In this document: positions 25,267-34,445 of the stretch, piece by piece
Layout of the letters: every line of letters starts with the position of its first letter
Position numbering within the stretch: the first letter of the stretch is position 1
Assembly: GCF_018986435.1 (NCBI RefSeq)
Contig: NZ_JAHMIN010000026.1
Span: 1-64,000 of the forward strand
Length of the DNA: 64,000 nucleotides
Reading direction: 5' to 3'
Source of the DNA: Hahella sp. HN01
Lineage (GTDB): Bacteria; Pseudomonadota; Gammaproteobacteria; Pseudomonadales; Oleiphilaceae
Translations under genes and position numbers: made by a program
The notes under the pieces: model-generated
Seen by the model: the letters and a program-made list of their open reading frames with translations, nothing else
The model's database searches: none
Told to the model about the DNA's origin: nothing

Positions 25267-26306
25267 CCCAAGCCAACGCAATTGAACAAAGCGCGGGAAA
25301 TAGCGCCATTCCCACAGGCAAGACCATACTGACCGTCAACGATCTGAAAGTGCACTTCCCTCTCGGCAGTGACGGCTTTTTCAAGAAAAACGACCGCTTT
25401 GTAAAAGCCGTCGACGGCGTCTCCTTTGAAGTGCGCGAAGGGGAAACACTGGGCATTGTGGGCGAATCCGGCTGCGGCAAGTCCACACTGGGGCGGGCCG
25501 TATTGCAGTTAATTTCGCCAACAGACGGCAAGGTCGTCTGGCTGGGACAGGACATCGCGGGACTGGACAGTAAAACCATGCGTCCTCACCGCAAGTCCAT
25601 GCAGATTATCTTCCAGGACCCACTGGCCAGCCTTAACCCGCGCCGCACTATCGGCGATATCATCGCTGAGCCGCTGATGACGTTCTATCCAGAACTCAGC
25701 AAGCAGCAGCGTCGCGACAAAGTCAAAGCCATGATGGACAAAGTGGGTCTGCTGCCGCAGATGATCAACCGCTATCCGCACGAGTTTTCCGGCGGCCAAT
25801 GTCAGCGTATCGGCATTGCCCGGGCGATGATTCTGCAGCCCAAGCTGATTGTCTGCGATGAGCCGGTTTCGGCGCTGGACGTCTCCATCCAGGCGCAGAT
25901 CATCAACCTGCTGACGGAACTGCAAAAAGAATTCGGCATGTCGCTGCTGTTTATCAGCCACGACCTGTCGGTGGTTCGCCACGTGAGCCATCGGGTGATG
26001 GTGTTGTATCTGGGCAAGGTGATGGAGCTTGCGGACAAAGAGTCGATCTATCGGGAGCCCAAGCACCCTTACACCAAGGCTCTGATTTCCGCGGTGCCGA
26101 TTCCGGACCCGGATATCGAGCGCCAGAAAGAACAGATCGTTTTGAAGGGCGACCTGCCCTCCCCGATCAACCCGCCCAGCGGCTGCGTCTTTCGCACGCG
26201 CTGCAACTACGCAGAAAGCCGCTGCGCGGAGAAGATCCCGGTGCTTGAACATACCGGCGCGGACCATCAGGTCTCGTGCCTGAAATGGAAGGAAATCACC
26301 GACTAA
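25263..26306 (+). CDS. oppF: Oligopeptide ABC transporter ATPase
   Basis: A 347-residue partner ATPase: Walker [10 protein letters not shown], signature FSGGQCQRI, Walker [13 protein letters not shown], and the C-terminal cysteine cluster ([15 protein letters not shown]). The insertion [21 protein letters not shown] near the N-terminus marks the OppF/DppF type. It completes oppABCDF and is followed by two hairpins. Confidence 0.94.
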   Translation: MTQANAIEQSAGNSAIPTGKTILTVNDLKVHFPLGSDGFFKKNDRFVKAVDGVSFEVREGETLGIVGESGCGKSTLGRAVLQLISPTDGKVVWLGQDIAGLDSKTMRPHRKSMQIIFQDPLASLNPRRTIGDIIAEPLMTFYPELSKQQRRDKVKAMMDKVGLLPQMINRYPHEFSGGQCQRIGIARAMILQPKLIVCDEPVSALDVSIQAQIINLLTELQKEFGMSLLFISHDLSVVRHVSHRVMVLYLGKVMELADKESIYREPKHPYTKALISAVPIPDPDIERQKEQIVLKGDLPSPINPPSGCVFRTRCNYAESRCAEKIPVLEHTGADHQVSCLKWKEITD

Positions 26307-26317
26307 TCTTGTGGCGC

Positions 26318-26345
26318 CCGCTTCCACTTACCCAGGCGGAAGCGG
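26318..26345 (+). terminator. Hairpin after oppF
   Basis: CCGCTTCC (26318-26325) pairs with GGAAGCGG (26338-26345). Only AATTT follows, so termination would be weak. A second and better terminator-like structure lies 40 bases further on. Confidence 0.45.
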
Positions 26346-26384
26346 AATTTCCAACAAGTCCTGCAACAAAAGTTTATTCCACTC

Positions 26385-26420
26385 TCGCCGGCGTCGCAGT
26401 TTGACTGCCGGCTCTTTTTT
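26385..26420 (+). terminator. Rho-independent terminator of the opp operon
   Basis: GCCGGC at 26387-26392 and GCCGGC at 26407-26412 form a stem (the hexamer is self-complementary) followed by TCTTTTTT. The T-run makes this the likely transcription end of oppABCDF. Confidence 0.7.
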
Positions 26421-26597
26421 GCGTGTTGCTTAAAGTTTGGCTTGTCTTGACGCCCCATAGAATACTTCACAAAAAAGCTAATACTATCCTTTCATTTAAA
26501 ACAGCGCTGACAGCGGTACAAGTGTTCCACTTACATCATTTGCAGGGTATTATGCCCGCCCTTTTTTTCAGTTTGACTATTCACAAGGACTAACTTA

Positions 26598-27314
26598 GTG
26601 AACGCAGTATTCAAGTTCATTTCTCTAGCTATTTTTCCTGTTTGCACTTTTGCTGCTGAAGGCGGCGTCGCTAACACCAACTTCGAAGCAGGCATCAATT
26701 ACTCCCAATCTCGAGACTCTGAAAATTATTCAGTAGGGGGTAGCGTCACTCTACCGGTATATAGTTTTGTGGGCGCTAACCTCAACGCAAACGCCAGTCA
26801 TCAGGACGGTAAAGACGACCAAATTGATTCCGACAGCCATGGTCTCGGCGGAAATTTATTTCTGCGAGATTTCAATATAGGCAAAATCGGCTTGGGCTAC
26901 AGTTACAGCAAAACGTCATTCGACTTACCTAGCTGGCTTAGCCCATACGTCGATGATGACTCGGAATCGGATCATTATCGTATATTTGGGCAATACTACC
27001 TTGGCGACTTTACCTTATCCGCAATTCGCTATGTTTCAGAGGCTAAGGAAGCGGATGAGCGCTTCAATGGGCTTGCACTTAGCGCAGCGTGGTACGCAAC
27101 TGAAAACGTACGTACATCGCTTGATGCTTCCGCCATGGATTCAAAAGACAACTACGGTATTACCGTCGAATACCAGCCAGAGTTGTTTCAGAATGCAGCA
27201 AGCGTCAGTTTTTCCTACGCCGATGGTAGAAAAGATGACACCTTTTCTGTGGGCTTCAATTACTTCTTCGGAACCAAAGTCAGTCTGAAAGACAGAGACC
27301 GTAAGTACCGTTAA
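26598..27314 (+). CDS. Predicted outer-membrane beta-barrel protein
   Basis: A 238-residue protein beginning at GTG 26598 (AAGGACTAACTTA upstream), with a signal peptide ending CTFAAEGG. The mature sequence alternates polar and hydrophobic residues in repeated strands (SVGGSVTLPVYSFVGANLNA, GLGYSYSKTSFDL, VSFSYADGRKDDTFSVGF), typical of small beta-barrels. No specific family is recognised. It is convergent with the response regulator gene. GC content is lower than that of the neighbours in the first 200 bases. Confidence 0.65.
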   Translation: MNAVFKFISLAIFPVCTFAAEGGVANTNFEAGINYSQSRDSENYSVGGSVTLPVYSFVGANLNANASHQDGKDDQIDSDSHGLGGNLFLRDFNIGKIGLGYSYSKTSFDLPSWLSPYVDDDSESDHYRIFGQYYLGDFTLSAIRYVSEAKEADERFNGLALSAAWYATENVRTSLDASAMDSKDNYGITVEYQPELFQNAASVSFSYADGRKDDTFSVGFNYFFGTKVSLKDRDRKYR

Positions 27315-27322
27315 GCCTTTGA

Positions 27323-27350
27323 GCTGGACGTCGCCTCCGCAACGTCCAGC
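27323..27350. terminator. Bidirectional hairpin between convergent genes
   Basis: GCTGGACGT (27323-27331) pairs with ACGTCCAGC (27342-27350). It lies between the stops of the beta-barrel gene and the response regulator gene, with CTTT just before it on one side. A shared terminator is likely. Confidence 0.55.
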
Positions 27351-27352
27351 GC

Positions 27353-28714
27353 TCATCCCCCCACGCCATATCGCGCCATTTTCTTCAGCAACCCCTGTCT
27401 TGTAAGCCCTAATTGCGCAGCGGCCCGGGTTTTGTTGCCTTGTTGTTCGCTCAGGGCCTGCTGGATCAGGTGGATCTCCAGTGAGCTGACTTGTTCATCC
27501 AGCGTGTCGCCTTTTATCTGCGCGACCGGTGCGGAGGCGGTTCCGCTGATCAGGTTGACCTCTTGCATAGTCAACACGTCTCCCATGCAGATAGCGGCGG
27601 CGCTTTCCAAAGTGTTCTTCAGTTCCCGAACGGCGCCAGGCCAGGGTTGCGCGCAGAACCAGCGCATGGTTTCTCCATCCACTTGTAATTCGCGCCCGCT
27701 CTTACGCGCCATTCCCTGCAGAAAGTGTCGCACCAGCAGCGGAATGTCGGAGCGTCGTTCCTGCAATGGCGGCGTCATCAGCGTGAGGCCCTTGATGCGA
27801 TAGTACAGATCGTCACGGAAGCCGCCTTCCTGAACCGCTTTGGGCAGGTTGCGGTTAGTGGCGCTGACCAGACGCACATCAATATGCTCCACTTCCCGAC
27901 TGCCAACCGGGTAATAACATCCCTCCTGCAGCACCCGCAGCAGCTTCACCTGCATGGGCAGAGGCATCTCCCCTATTTCGTCGAGAAACAGAGTGCCTTT
28001 ATCCGCCAGGAACAACAGTCCTTTACGGTCTTTATCCGCGCCGGTGAACGCGCCTTTTTTATAGCCGAACAACTCGCTTTCCAACAGTTCACCTGGAATC
28101 GCGCCGCAGTGAACGGAAATAAAAGCTTCCGCCGCGCGCTGACTGAGACGATGCAGCGCCTGAGCGATCACTTCTTTACCTGTGCCGCTGGGGCCCTGGA
28201 TCAGGACAGGCACGTCAGTGGGCGCAATACGCCGGATCAATTCGCGCAGAGAATCCATGCTGGCGCTGGCGCCGATCAGACCCAAGTCATCGGACTCCGT
28301 TGGACGCCCCACCACCCGCCGCAGACGCTCCACTTCCTTCGCCAGACGTCGCCGCTCAATAGCCCGTTGCACCACCACCCGCAGCATATCCGGGTCGACA
28401 GGCTTACCGATAAAGTCCCAGGCGCCCGCCTGCATCGCTTTAATCGCCAGCTCCTTTTCATCATGCCCGGTCAACACCACCACCGGGGTATCCGCGTACA
28501 GGGCGATCAGTTGCAGTCCCTCTTCCGGCAAAAAAGTCGGCGGCAACGCCAGATCCTGCAACACCAGATCAAAATCCTGCTCATTGAACAGACGCCGCGC
28601 GGACTCTGCGTCGCCGCAACTGCTGACCTTGTATCCCGCTTGCTCAAGCCATAATGCGCACAGCTCGCAAAAGGCGCTTTCGTCATCCACTATCAAAATT
28701 TTCGCTGCGCTCAT
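27353..28714 (-). CDS. Sigma-54-activating response regulator (PrsR-like)
   Basis: A 453-residue NtrC-family regulator. The receiver (residues 1-120) has the acidic pocket IVDDES, a phosphoacceptor in [10 protein letters not shown] and the lysine in GKPVDPD. The AAA+ domain has Walker A GPSGTGKE and the intact GAFTGA loop. The C-terminal Fis-type helix reads [20 protein letters not shown]. The QDLALPP and LTRQGLL features resemble PrsR of exosortase/PEP-CTERM systems, but no exosortase genes are nearby. It overlaps the kinase gene by four bases. Its likely target is the divergent bd oxidase operon, which has a sigma-54 promoter and two palindromes. Confidence 0.9.
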   Translation of the reverse strand: MSAAKILIVDDESAFCELCALWLEQAGYKVSSCGDAESARRLFNEQDFDLVLQDLALPPTFLPEEGLQLIALYADTPVVVLTGHDEKELAIKAMQAGAWDFIGKPVDPDMLRVVVQRAIERRRLAKEVERLRRVVGRPTESDDLGLIGASASMDSLRELIRRIAPTDVPVLIQGPSGTGKEVIAQALHRLSQRAAEAFISVHCGAIPGELLESELFGYKKGAFTGADKDRKGLLFLADKGTLFLDEIGEMPLPMQVKLLRVLQEGCYYPVGSREVEHIDVRLVSATNRNLPKAVQEGGFRDDLYYRIKGLTLMTPPLQERRSDIPLLVRHFLQGMARKSGRELQVDGETMRWFCAQPWPGAVRELKNTLESAAAICMGDVLTMQEVNLISGTASAPVAQIKGDTLDEQVSSLEIHLIQQALSEQQGNKTRAAAQLGLTRQGLLKKMARYGVGG

Positions 28715-30579
28715 GCTGTTTCCTTCTCATCATGTTCAAGGGGAAGATGGATCATAAAACTCACCGGCCATCCCTCCTCATCGCTATGCCAGACATCGCC
28801 GCCATGGGCGTCGACAATACGCCGGACGATCGCCAGTCCCAGCCCGCTACCGCCGGCTCGCTTGCTGACAAAGGCCTGAAACAGGCGCGGCTTCATCGCG
28901 TCAGGCACCGCCGGCCCATTGTTGTGAATCGCAATCAGAGCCCCACGCTCATCCTGTGCAAGCGCCACCAAAATTTTGCCTTGAGGCGTCTGCCTGACAA
29001 AGGCGGCGGCGTTATCCAGCAGGTTGATCAACACTTGCTGCAGACGTTGTGGGTCAACGGATAACCAGACTTCGTCGGGGGACTCCAGCTCTATCTCCAC
29101 CTCATGCAATTGCCGAATTTGCGCTACTGTGGCGGCCGTTAACGCGCATAAATTGGTTGGCTTGAGGTCCAGGCGAATCTGTCCGGCGTAGGTAAGCACG
29201 TCCTTGATCAAGAGCTCCGCCCGCTCTACTTGTTTGGAAATATGCTCGCGGATACGTGGGTCGGTCTGCGCCGCCGCCATGGTGATGATATTAAGAGGAT
29301 TGCGGAGTTCGTGGGCAATCGCCGCCGTCAGGCCGCCCAGCTCCACCAGATGCTGCTGCTCCAGGCGTTTGCGCTCCGCCTCCGCCAGCAACAGCGAACG
29401 CTCCAGCGTAGCGCAGGCGGACGGCAACAGTTTCGCCATAAATTCCGCCAGACGCTGGTGCGATGGAGCAATGTCCTCCCAGCCTTGCAAACGACAATCC
29501 CACTGATCGCGCTTCTCGCACACAAACACCGGGCCTGACGGGGAGTCGAAGCGACCGTCAATATTCACGCTGGCGGTCACTCCGCTCTTTTTCAGCCAGA
29601 GCTGTTCGGCAGTCTGACGCAACTCCCCCCATCCTCTCACAGCATTAAGACGGGTAACCCACTGGTCCAGCGTGGACTTATCCAGCACCGCGCCCGGATA
29701 CACCAGACGATCGGCGAATTCTTTGGCGGGCCCATACGCCAGCCAGGCGAATGCCAGCAAAATGCCGGAGTACACCACCAGCTGACTCAACGGCGCCTGC
29801 GCCAGCTCAGCCAGCCCCAACGGCGCCAGTAGCGCCAAGATCAACGACATGGCCAGCATGCTGGTGGCGAGCAAGGCCAGCCAGATCACCGCCTGATTCA
29901 CCCAACGGTTCACCTCCACCAGGCGATAACGCACTACGCTGTATACCACCAGCACGGCGTAGCTGGGCAGGGCCAGCATGGCGTAGGGGAACAGGTTGAT
30001 ATCCAGGGAGGGAAAGATAAAGCTGGTAGAAAGGGTGAATCCCCAGCCGCCGGTAATGAACATGGCGGTAATGGAACGTCTCAAGTTGCCCTTGCTGCGC
30101 TGAAACGCCATTAACAGCAGTAAGTGCCCGATTACGCCAATCGCTACGGTATATGCAAGATTCAGCCACCCCGTGAAGGCCAGATGAAAAAATCCATCGA
30201 ACTGCATCCAGGGAGCGATATAACCGCCCCCTGTCAACCAACTGGCCAGCACAACCGCAACAGCGGTGAAGTAGAAGAGCGGAGCCAGCCTTCGCAATTG
30301 CTGCGGCAGCTCCAGCGGATCACCCAGCCACAACAGAACGAAGTGCAGGAAAGCAGTAGGCATCAATGGGTTGCCCAACAGGATCAGCGTTCCTATCCCC
30401 TGATGATCTTCCAGCACCAGAATATGGCCAAAACACCAGATTGCCATCGACAGACAAAACCCGGACAATGCCCTTAGCGCAGGCTCTTGCCGCCGTCGCG
30501 ACCATAACCATAGTGAAACGCCCCCGGCGGACAGCACCGTGGTCCACATGGAAACGGAAAAAAGCTGAATCGTATTCAT
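28711..30579 (-). CDS. Membrane sensor histidine kinase (PrsK-like)
   Basis: A 622-residue kinase. The N-terminal half (residues about 5-290) holds 8-9 hydrophobic helices like the 7TM-type sensor region of PrsK. It is followed by a cytoplasmic linker of about 100 residues, the HisKA box AIAHELRNPLNI with the phospho-histidine, and an HATPase domain with NLLDNAAAFV and GGSGLGLAIVRRI. A membrane-embedded sensor suits detection of quinone state or membrane conditions, but the signal is unknown. It overlaps the response regulator gene and is divergent from the bd oxidase operon. Confidence 0.88.
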   Translation of the reverse strand: MNTIQLFSVSMWTTVLSAGGVSLWLWSRRRQEPALRALSGFCLSMAIWCFGHILVLEDHQGIGTLILLGNPLMPTAFLHFVLLWLGDPLELPQQLRRLAPLFYFTAVAVVLASWLTGGGYIAPWMQFDGFFHLAFTGWLNLAYTVAIGVIGHLLLLMAFQRSKGNLRRSITAMFITGGWGFTLSTSFIFPSLDINLFPYAMLALPSYAVLVVYSVVRYRLVEVNRWVNQAVIWLALLATSMLAMSLILALLAPLGLAELAQAPLSQLVVYSGILLAFAWLAYGPAKEFADRLVYPGAVLDKSTLDQWVTRLNAVRGWGELRQTAEQLWLKKSGVTASVNIDGRFDSPSGPVFVCEKRDQWDCRLQGWEDIAPSHQRLAEFMAKLLPSACATLERSLLLAEAERKRLEQQHLVELGGLTAAIAHELRNPLNIITMAAAQTDPRIREHISKQVERAELLIKDVLTYAGQIRLDLKPTNLCALTAATVAQIRQLHEVEIELESPDEVWLSVDPQRLQQVLINLLDNAAAFVRQTPQGKILVALAQDERGALIAIHNNGPAVPDAMKPRLFQAFVSKRAGGSGLGLAIVRRIVDAHGGDVWHSDEEGWPVSFMIHLPLEHDEKETA

Positions 30580-30589
30580 GTCCCCAAGC

Positions 30590-30638
30590 GTAAACTTTGT
30601 TTACGCCAGCCTCCCCAAAAACAGTAAACGAAGTTTAC
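30590..30638. promoter_or_regulatory. Two copies of a 15-bp palindrome (GTAAAC-N3-GTTTAC)
   Basis: GTAAACTTTGTTTAC at 30590-30604 and GTAAACGAAGTTTAC at 30624-30638 are the same perfect 6-3-6 palindrome, with centres 34 bases apart, about three helical turns. They lie just upstream of the kinase gene and 64-112 bases upstream of the sigma-54 promoter of the oxidase operon. Position and symmetry fit enhancer sites for the sigma-54 response regulator and possibly autoregulation of the kinase operon. Confidence 0.75.
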
Positions 30639-30701
30639 ACCCAGAACCATAAATTAGGAAAAATTTGCCGCATATCAAGGCGTCTCAGCGCGTTTTGTGA
30701 T

Positions 30702-30717
30702 TGGCGCGCATGTTGCT
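30702..30717 (+). promoter_or_regulatory. Sigma-54 promoter of the bd oxidase operon
   Basis: TGGCGCGCATGTTGCT matches TGGCACG-N4-TTGCW with one mismatch in the -24 box, and has GG and GC exactly ten bases apart. Transcription should start near 30728, giving a leader of about 120 bases before the first small gene. No competing sigma-70 promoter was evident by eye. Confidence 0.82.
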
Positions 30718-30847
30718 CTTATTACTGCATAGCGAATTTCGTACCCAGCCGCCTTCGGGGTGACAAACGATCACCTCAGCCGACGCGGCGAAGTCAAAGT
30801 TGTGAAGTCATAGAACGTTTGAAGTAATAAGAGATAGGAGTATTCGT

Positions 30848-31006
30848 ATGAGCGCCTGGTTAATCGATCTGCTTTCCGTATCCGCTGTCATCCTGTTGGC
30901 TTGTGGCATGACTCTCGCCCCAGTGCTGCAGCGCAATCGACGCTCCCGCAAAACCGCGCTCAGAACCGCACGCCTGCAATTCGAGGGAGGAGAGCAAAAT
31001 GCCTGA
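30848..31006 (+). CDS. Single-helix 52-residue peptide at the start of the bd oxidase operon
   Basis: ATG 30848, with AGGAG seven bases upstream, opens a 52-residue frame: one hydrophobic helix (WLIDLLSVSAVILLACGMTL) then a basic stretch (QRNRRSRKTALRTAR). Its stop codon overlaps the cioA start by eight bases, and the cioA ribosome binding site GGGAGGAG lies inside it, so translation is coupled. It does not match CydX or CydS as I know them. A role in assembly or stability of the oxidase is inferred from position. Confidence 0.7.
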   Translation: MSAWLIDLLSVSAVILLACGMTLAPVLQRNRRSRKTALRTARLQFEGGEQNA

Positions 31007-32360
31007 TCCCGCGTTACTGTCACGCATCCAGTTCGCATTCACAATTAGTTATCACATCATTTTTCCCACCATCACCATCGGGCTGTCGCTGTATCTGGCC
31101 CTGATGGAGGGGCTCTGGCTTAAAACCGGTCGTCAGGTCTACCTGCAACAGGCCCGTTTCTGGCAGAAGCCCTTCGCCATTACGTTTGGTATGGGCGTCG
31201 TCTCCGGCGTCGTGCTGTCCTATGAATTCGGAACCAATTTCAGCCGCTTCTCAGAAATCGTCGGACCGGTACTGAGCCCACTACTGACCTATGAAGTGCT
31301 CACTGCGTTCTTTCTGGAAGCGGGCTTCCTCGGCATCATGCTGTTCGGCTGGAAAAAAGTTTCCCCGAAAGTGCATTTCATCGCGACCTGTGTAGTCTGC
31401 GTCGGCACCATGATATCCGCATTCTGGATTCTGGCGGCCAACTCCTGGCTCCATACTCCGGCGGGTTATGAAATCGTTGACGGCGTATTTCATCCGACTG
31501 ATTGGTGGGCGGTGATTTTCAATCCCTCATTTCCCTATCGCCTGACTCATATGCTACTGGCCAGTTTCCTGTCCGCATCGCTGTTGTTCGCCGGCGTCAA
31601 CGCTATTTACCTGTTGCGGAAGCAGCATACCGAGTTCGCCAAAAGCGGTTTTTCCATCGCCATGTGGGCGATCCTGGTTCTGGCGCCGCTGCAGATCCTG
31701 GCGGGCGACATGCACGGCCTCAATGTGCATGAACACCAGCCAGTAAAAGTCGCGGCGATGGAAGCAGTATGGGAAACTGAACAGGGCGCGGGATTTCGCT
31801 TGTTCGCTCTGCCCAATCAAAAAGAAGCCAAGAACGATTTCGAGATTGTCATTCCCAAGGCCGCCAGTCTGATTCTGACGCATGACATCAACGGCGAAAT
31901 CGCCGGACTGGATCAAGTGGCGCCGGAAAACCGGCCGCCTGTGGCGGTCGTGTTTTTCTCTTTCCGCATCATGCTGGCGCTGGGCGGGCTGATGCTGCTG
32001 CTTGGAGTATTGGGTGTGTGGGCGCGCAGCAAAGGTCGTCTGTTCGACAACCGTCTGCTATTGAACCTCTCCCGCCTGATGATTCCTGCGGGTGTCATCG
32101 CGACTCTGGCGGGCTGGTATGTCGTAGAGGTGGGTCGTCAGCCCTGGCTGGTGCAGGGGCTGGTGCGCACAGTGGATGTGACGTCGCCGCTGCCGGCCTC
32201 GCAAGTCTTGTCTACGCTGATTCTTTTTGTAGCAGTGTACTCCCTGTTGTTCGGCGTCTATCTGTACTTCATGCGTAAGCTGATCCGTCAGGGTCCTGCT
32301 GACGTCTCCGGCGCAGCTCAGGATGAAGAGCTGCCCACTACGCTAAACCCCGCACACTAG
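30999..32360 (+). CDS. cioA: Cytochrome bd-type quinol oxidase subunit I (CIO type)
   Basis: A 453-residue subunit I that oxidises quinol and reduces oxygen in the inner membrane. Haem ligand His19 sits in ISYHIIFPT and the second ligand histidine in RLTHMLLAS. The Q-loop motif is GDMHGLNVHEHQP followed by VKVAAMEA, and the GRQPW box is present. At about 450 residues it has the short Q-loop of the cyanide-insensitive CioA branch rather than the long E. coli CydA form. It is the second gene of the operon, after the 52-residue peptide. Confidence 0.93.
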   Translation: MPDPALLSRIQFAFTISYHIIFPTITIGLSLYLALMEGLWLKTGRQVYLQQARFWQKPFAITFGMGVVSGVVLSYEFGTNFSRFSEIVGPVLSPLLTYEVLTAFFLEAGFLGIMLFGWKKVSPKVHFIATCVVCVGTMISAFWILAANSWLHTPAGYEIVDGVFHPTDWWAVIFNPSFPYRLTHMLLASFLSASLLFAGVNAIYLLRKQHTEFAKSGFSIAMWAILVLAPLQILAGDMHGLNVHEHQPVKVAAMEAVWETEQGAGFRLFALPNQKEAKNDFEIVIPKAASLILTHDINGEIAGLDQVAPENRPPVAVVFFSFRIMLALGGLMLLLGVLGVWARSKGRLFDNRLLLNLSRLMIPAGVIATLAGWYVVEVGRQPWLVQGLVRTVDVTSPLPASQVLSTLILFVAVYSLLFGVYLYFMRKLIRQGPADVSGAAQDEELPTTLNPAH

Positions 32361-32370
32361 GAGAATCGCC

Positions 32371-33366
32371 ATGGACATTGCGCTTATATACCTGTTACTC
32401 ATCGCCATCGGCGTTCTGATGTATGTATTGCTGGATGGCTTTTCTCTGGGCGTAGGCATCCTGTCGCCCTGGCTCAACAAAGCGGAAGACCGCGCTATCG
32501 CCATGAAGAGCCTGTCTCATCTCTGGGACAGCAATCAAACCTGGCTGGTGTTCGGCGGCGTGGTGCTGTTCGCAGGCTTTCCCAAGGCGTACGCAACAGT
32601 ACTGTCGCAGCTGTATCTGCCGATTATCCTGATGCTGATTGCGCTGATATTTCGCGGCGTGGCGTTTGAGTTTTACTTTAAATCCCATACCAGTCGCGGC
32701 TGGTGGGACTTCAGTTTCAGCTTCGGGTCCACGTTGGCGACCTTAAGCCAGGGCATTGTTCTCGGTTCGCTGGTGCAGGGATTCACTCTCACGCCTCATG
32801 CATCCGAGCAAATTGCCTGGTTTACGCCATTCTCGCTGATGACCGCCATCGCCCTGGTTTGCGGATACGCCCTGCTCGGCAGTTGCTGGCTGGTGCGCAA
32901 GACATCAGGTCGCCTGCAAGTGTCTGCCAGACGCCTGGGCATCATCAGCCTGTTCGCCGTCATGTTCTTTCTGGCGCTGGTCAGCGTCTGGATGCTGCTC
33001 GCCCAGCCTCAGGTGTTCCAACGCTGGCTGACCTGGCCCACCGGACTTCTGTTGGCGCCCGTTCCATTGTTGAGCGCTTATGCAGGTCTCCGTCTGTGGC
33101 AAACCCTGCGCAGCGGCGAAGGCAATGATTTGAAGCCTCTGGGTCTGGCCATGGCGTTGTTCGGGCTTTCCTTCATTGGATTAGCCGCCGGCATGTTTCC
33201 TTACATCATTCCCGGACAGCTCACTATCTGGGAGGCTATTGCTCCCGAGCGCAGCACCACGTTCACCCTGGTGGGAATCGTGCTGTTCCTGCCAGTGATC
33301 ATCGCTTACAACATCTACAACTATCGGGTGTTCAGCGGTAAAACCACTACTCAGGACGGCTACTGA
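32371..33366 (+). CDS. cioB: Cytochrome bd-type quinol oxidase subunit II (CIO type)
   Basis: A 331-residue membrane subunit with about eight helices. The N-terminus LLIAIGVLMYVLLDGFSLGVG and the segment SHLWDSNQTWLVFGGVVLFAGFP are characteristic of CydB/CioB. It stabilises the haem-bearing subunit. AGGAGAATCGCC precedes ATG 32371. Its stop shares one base with the start of the following 37-residue gene (TGATG). Confidence 0.94.
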   Translation: MDIALIYLLLIAIGVLMYVLLDGFSLGVGILSPWLNKAEDRAIAMKSLSHLWDSNQTWLVFGGVVLFAGFPKAYATVLSQLYLPIILMLIALIFRGVAFEFYFKSHTSRGWWDFSFSFGSTLATLSQGIVLGSLVQGFTLTPHASEQIAWFTPFSLMTAIALVCGYALLGSCWLVRKTSGRLQVSARRLGIISLFAVMFFLALVSVWMLLAQPQVFQRWLTWPTGLLLAPVPLLSAYAGLRLWQTLRSGEGNDLKPLGLAMALFGLSFIGLAAGMFPYIIPGQLTIWEAIAPERSTTFTLVGIVLFLPVIIAYNIYNYRVFSGKTTTQDGY

Positions 33367-33479
33367 TGAACAAATGGCGTCAGACTCGCAATGCCGTGCT
33401 GCTTTACCTGGCGGGAGTCGTCGCTCTGACGCTCGCCGCCGGCGCAGTGCGTATGGCTCTACAGGCATTATCTGCTTGA
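33366..33479 (+). CDS. DUF2474/CydX-like single-helix peptide
   Basis: A 37-residue peptide (MNKWRQTRNAVLLYLAGVVA, then a hydrophobic run ending ALSA) with one transmembrane helix. Its start overlaps the cioB stop. Peptides of this kind, including CydX and DUF2474 proteins, commonly follow cydB/cioB and bind the oxidase. The assignment rests on size, position and the basic-then-hydrophobic pattern. Confidence 0.75.
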   Translation: MNKWRQTRNAVLLYLAGVVALTLAAGAVRMALQALSA

Positions 33480-33927
33480 GAGCCCGGGGAGTTGAGTGAT
33501 GAATGAATTAGCGGACATTTGTTGTCATTTACTCCGTTGGTAAGCGTCGTTTATAGGGTTGGCGGCGCTCTGCCTATGCTCTTGCTCAGGTTAATGTGGC
33601 GCTAATCTCTCTTTTAAGCCTCATATACCAGGAAACGATGGGCCTTGCCTTTCACGTTTTCCTGGTCATGTTTTCCTGATGCGATAAATTCCCTGAAGTC
33701 CGCTCTATCTCCATGTAAGCCTTACAAATTCTTGGAATAATTACCCCTAGACACTCGCATTCCACGCGACTCGTCAAACGTTTAATTCTCTCTAATCCAA
33801 CGCGTCCCAAGGGCTTCAGCAAATCGGCACACTTTCTGCGTTTTAGGATCAGGCAGCCGCGCAAAATTGTTAGCGCGGCGATGAACATCATTCATTGAGT
33901 CACTAAAAACGAAAAGGAAAAGTAGCC
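33480..33927. other. Intergenic region with an inverted repeat (33628-33665)
   Basis: About 450 bases between the oxidase operon and a beta-barrel gene. The only clear structure is CCAGGAAACG (33628-33637) opposite CGTTTTCCTGG (33655-33665), a near-perfect stem with one bulged base and followed by TCATGTTTTCC. It could be the oxidase operon terminator. A short frame on the minus strand (33652-33891) lacks any recognisable feature and is not called. Confidence 0.4.
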
Positions 33928-34437
33928 ATGAAACACTTAATTACCGCCATCAGCCTGATCGCCATCCCCGTCGCCGCTTACTCCGCCCCTGATGTGGGAA
34001 CACAGGAATTTTCGATTTCCGGCTCGGGCTCCAGCGATAAAGACTTTGATAGCAACATCTTCTCCATGGACGGCGCTTACGGACAGTATCTTTCTCCAGA
34101 CGCAGAAATAGGGGTGCGCCAGTCGGTCAGCGTCTCTGATAACGAAGGAGAAGAGAGCGTTTGGAACGGCTCCACCCGCGTTTTTTACGACTACCATCTG
34201 GGCCGCGACAATCTGAGACCTTATCTGGGAGCCAACCTCGGCTACATTTACGGCGAATCGGTGGATGAGAGCTTCATCGCCGCCCCCGAAGCCGGCCTGA
34301 AATATTATGTGGCGGACAACACCTTTGTGGTCGGTCAGGTGGAATACCAGTTCTTGTTTGAAGATGCGGACGAGGCGGATAACCGCTTCAGCGACGGCGT
34401 ATTCGTCTATAGTGTCGGTATGGGCTACAACTTCTAA
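33928..34437 (+). CDS. Small outer-membrane beta-barrel protein
   Basis: A 169-residue protein with signal peptide (KHLITAISLIAIPVAAYSA) and repeated beta strands: AEIGVRQSVSVSD, STRVFYDYHLG, LRPYLGANLGYIYG, GLKYYVADNTFVVGQVEYQF. The final residues VGMGYNF end in phenylalanine, the usual BAM-recognition signal. The pattern matches OmpA-like/OmpW-size barrels of unknown function. AAGGAAAAGTAGCC precedes the start. It may be transcribed with the MgtC gene eight bases downstream. Confidence 0.75.
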   Translation: MKHLITAISLIAIPVAAYSAPDVGTQEFSISGSGSSDKDFDSNIFSMDGAYGQYLSPDAEIGVRQSVSVSDNEGEESVWNGSTRVFYDYHLGRDNLRPYLGANLGYIYGESVDESFIAAPEAGLKYYVADNTFVVGQVEYQFLFEDADEADNRFSDGVFVYSVGMGYNF

Positions 34438-34445
34438 TTCCAGAT

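Noticed and set aside
27353-30579. An exosortase/PEP-CTERM system
   Set aside because: The kinase and regulator resemble PrsK and PrsR, but no exosortase, PEP-CTERM protein or polysaccharide genes occur in the window.
33652-33891. A 79-codon frame on the minus strand in the gap after the oxidase operon
   Set aside because: No ribosome binding site, no recognisable domain and no conserved-looking pattern; it begins near a hairpin and is likely chance.
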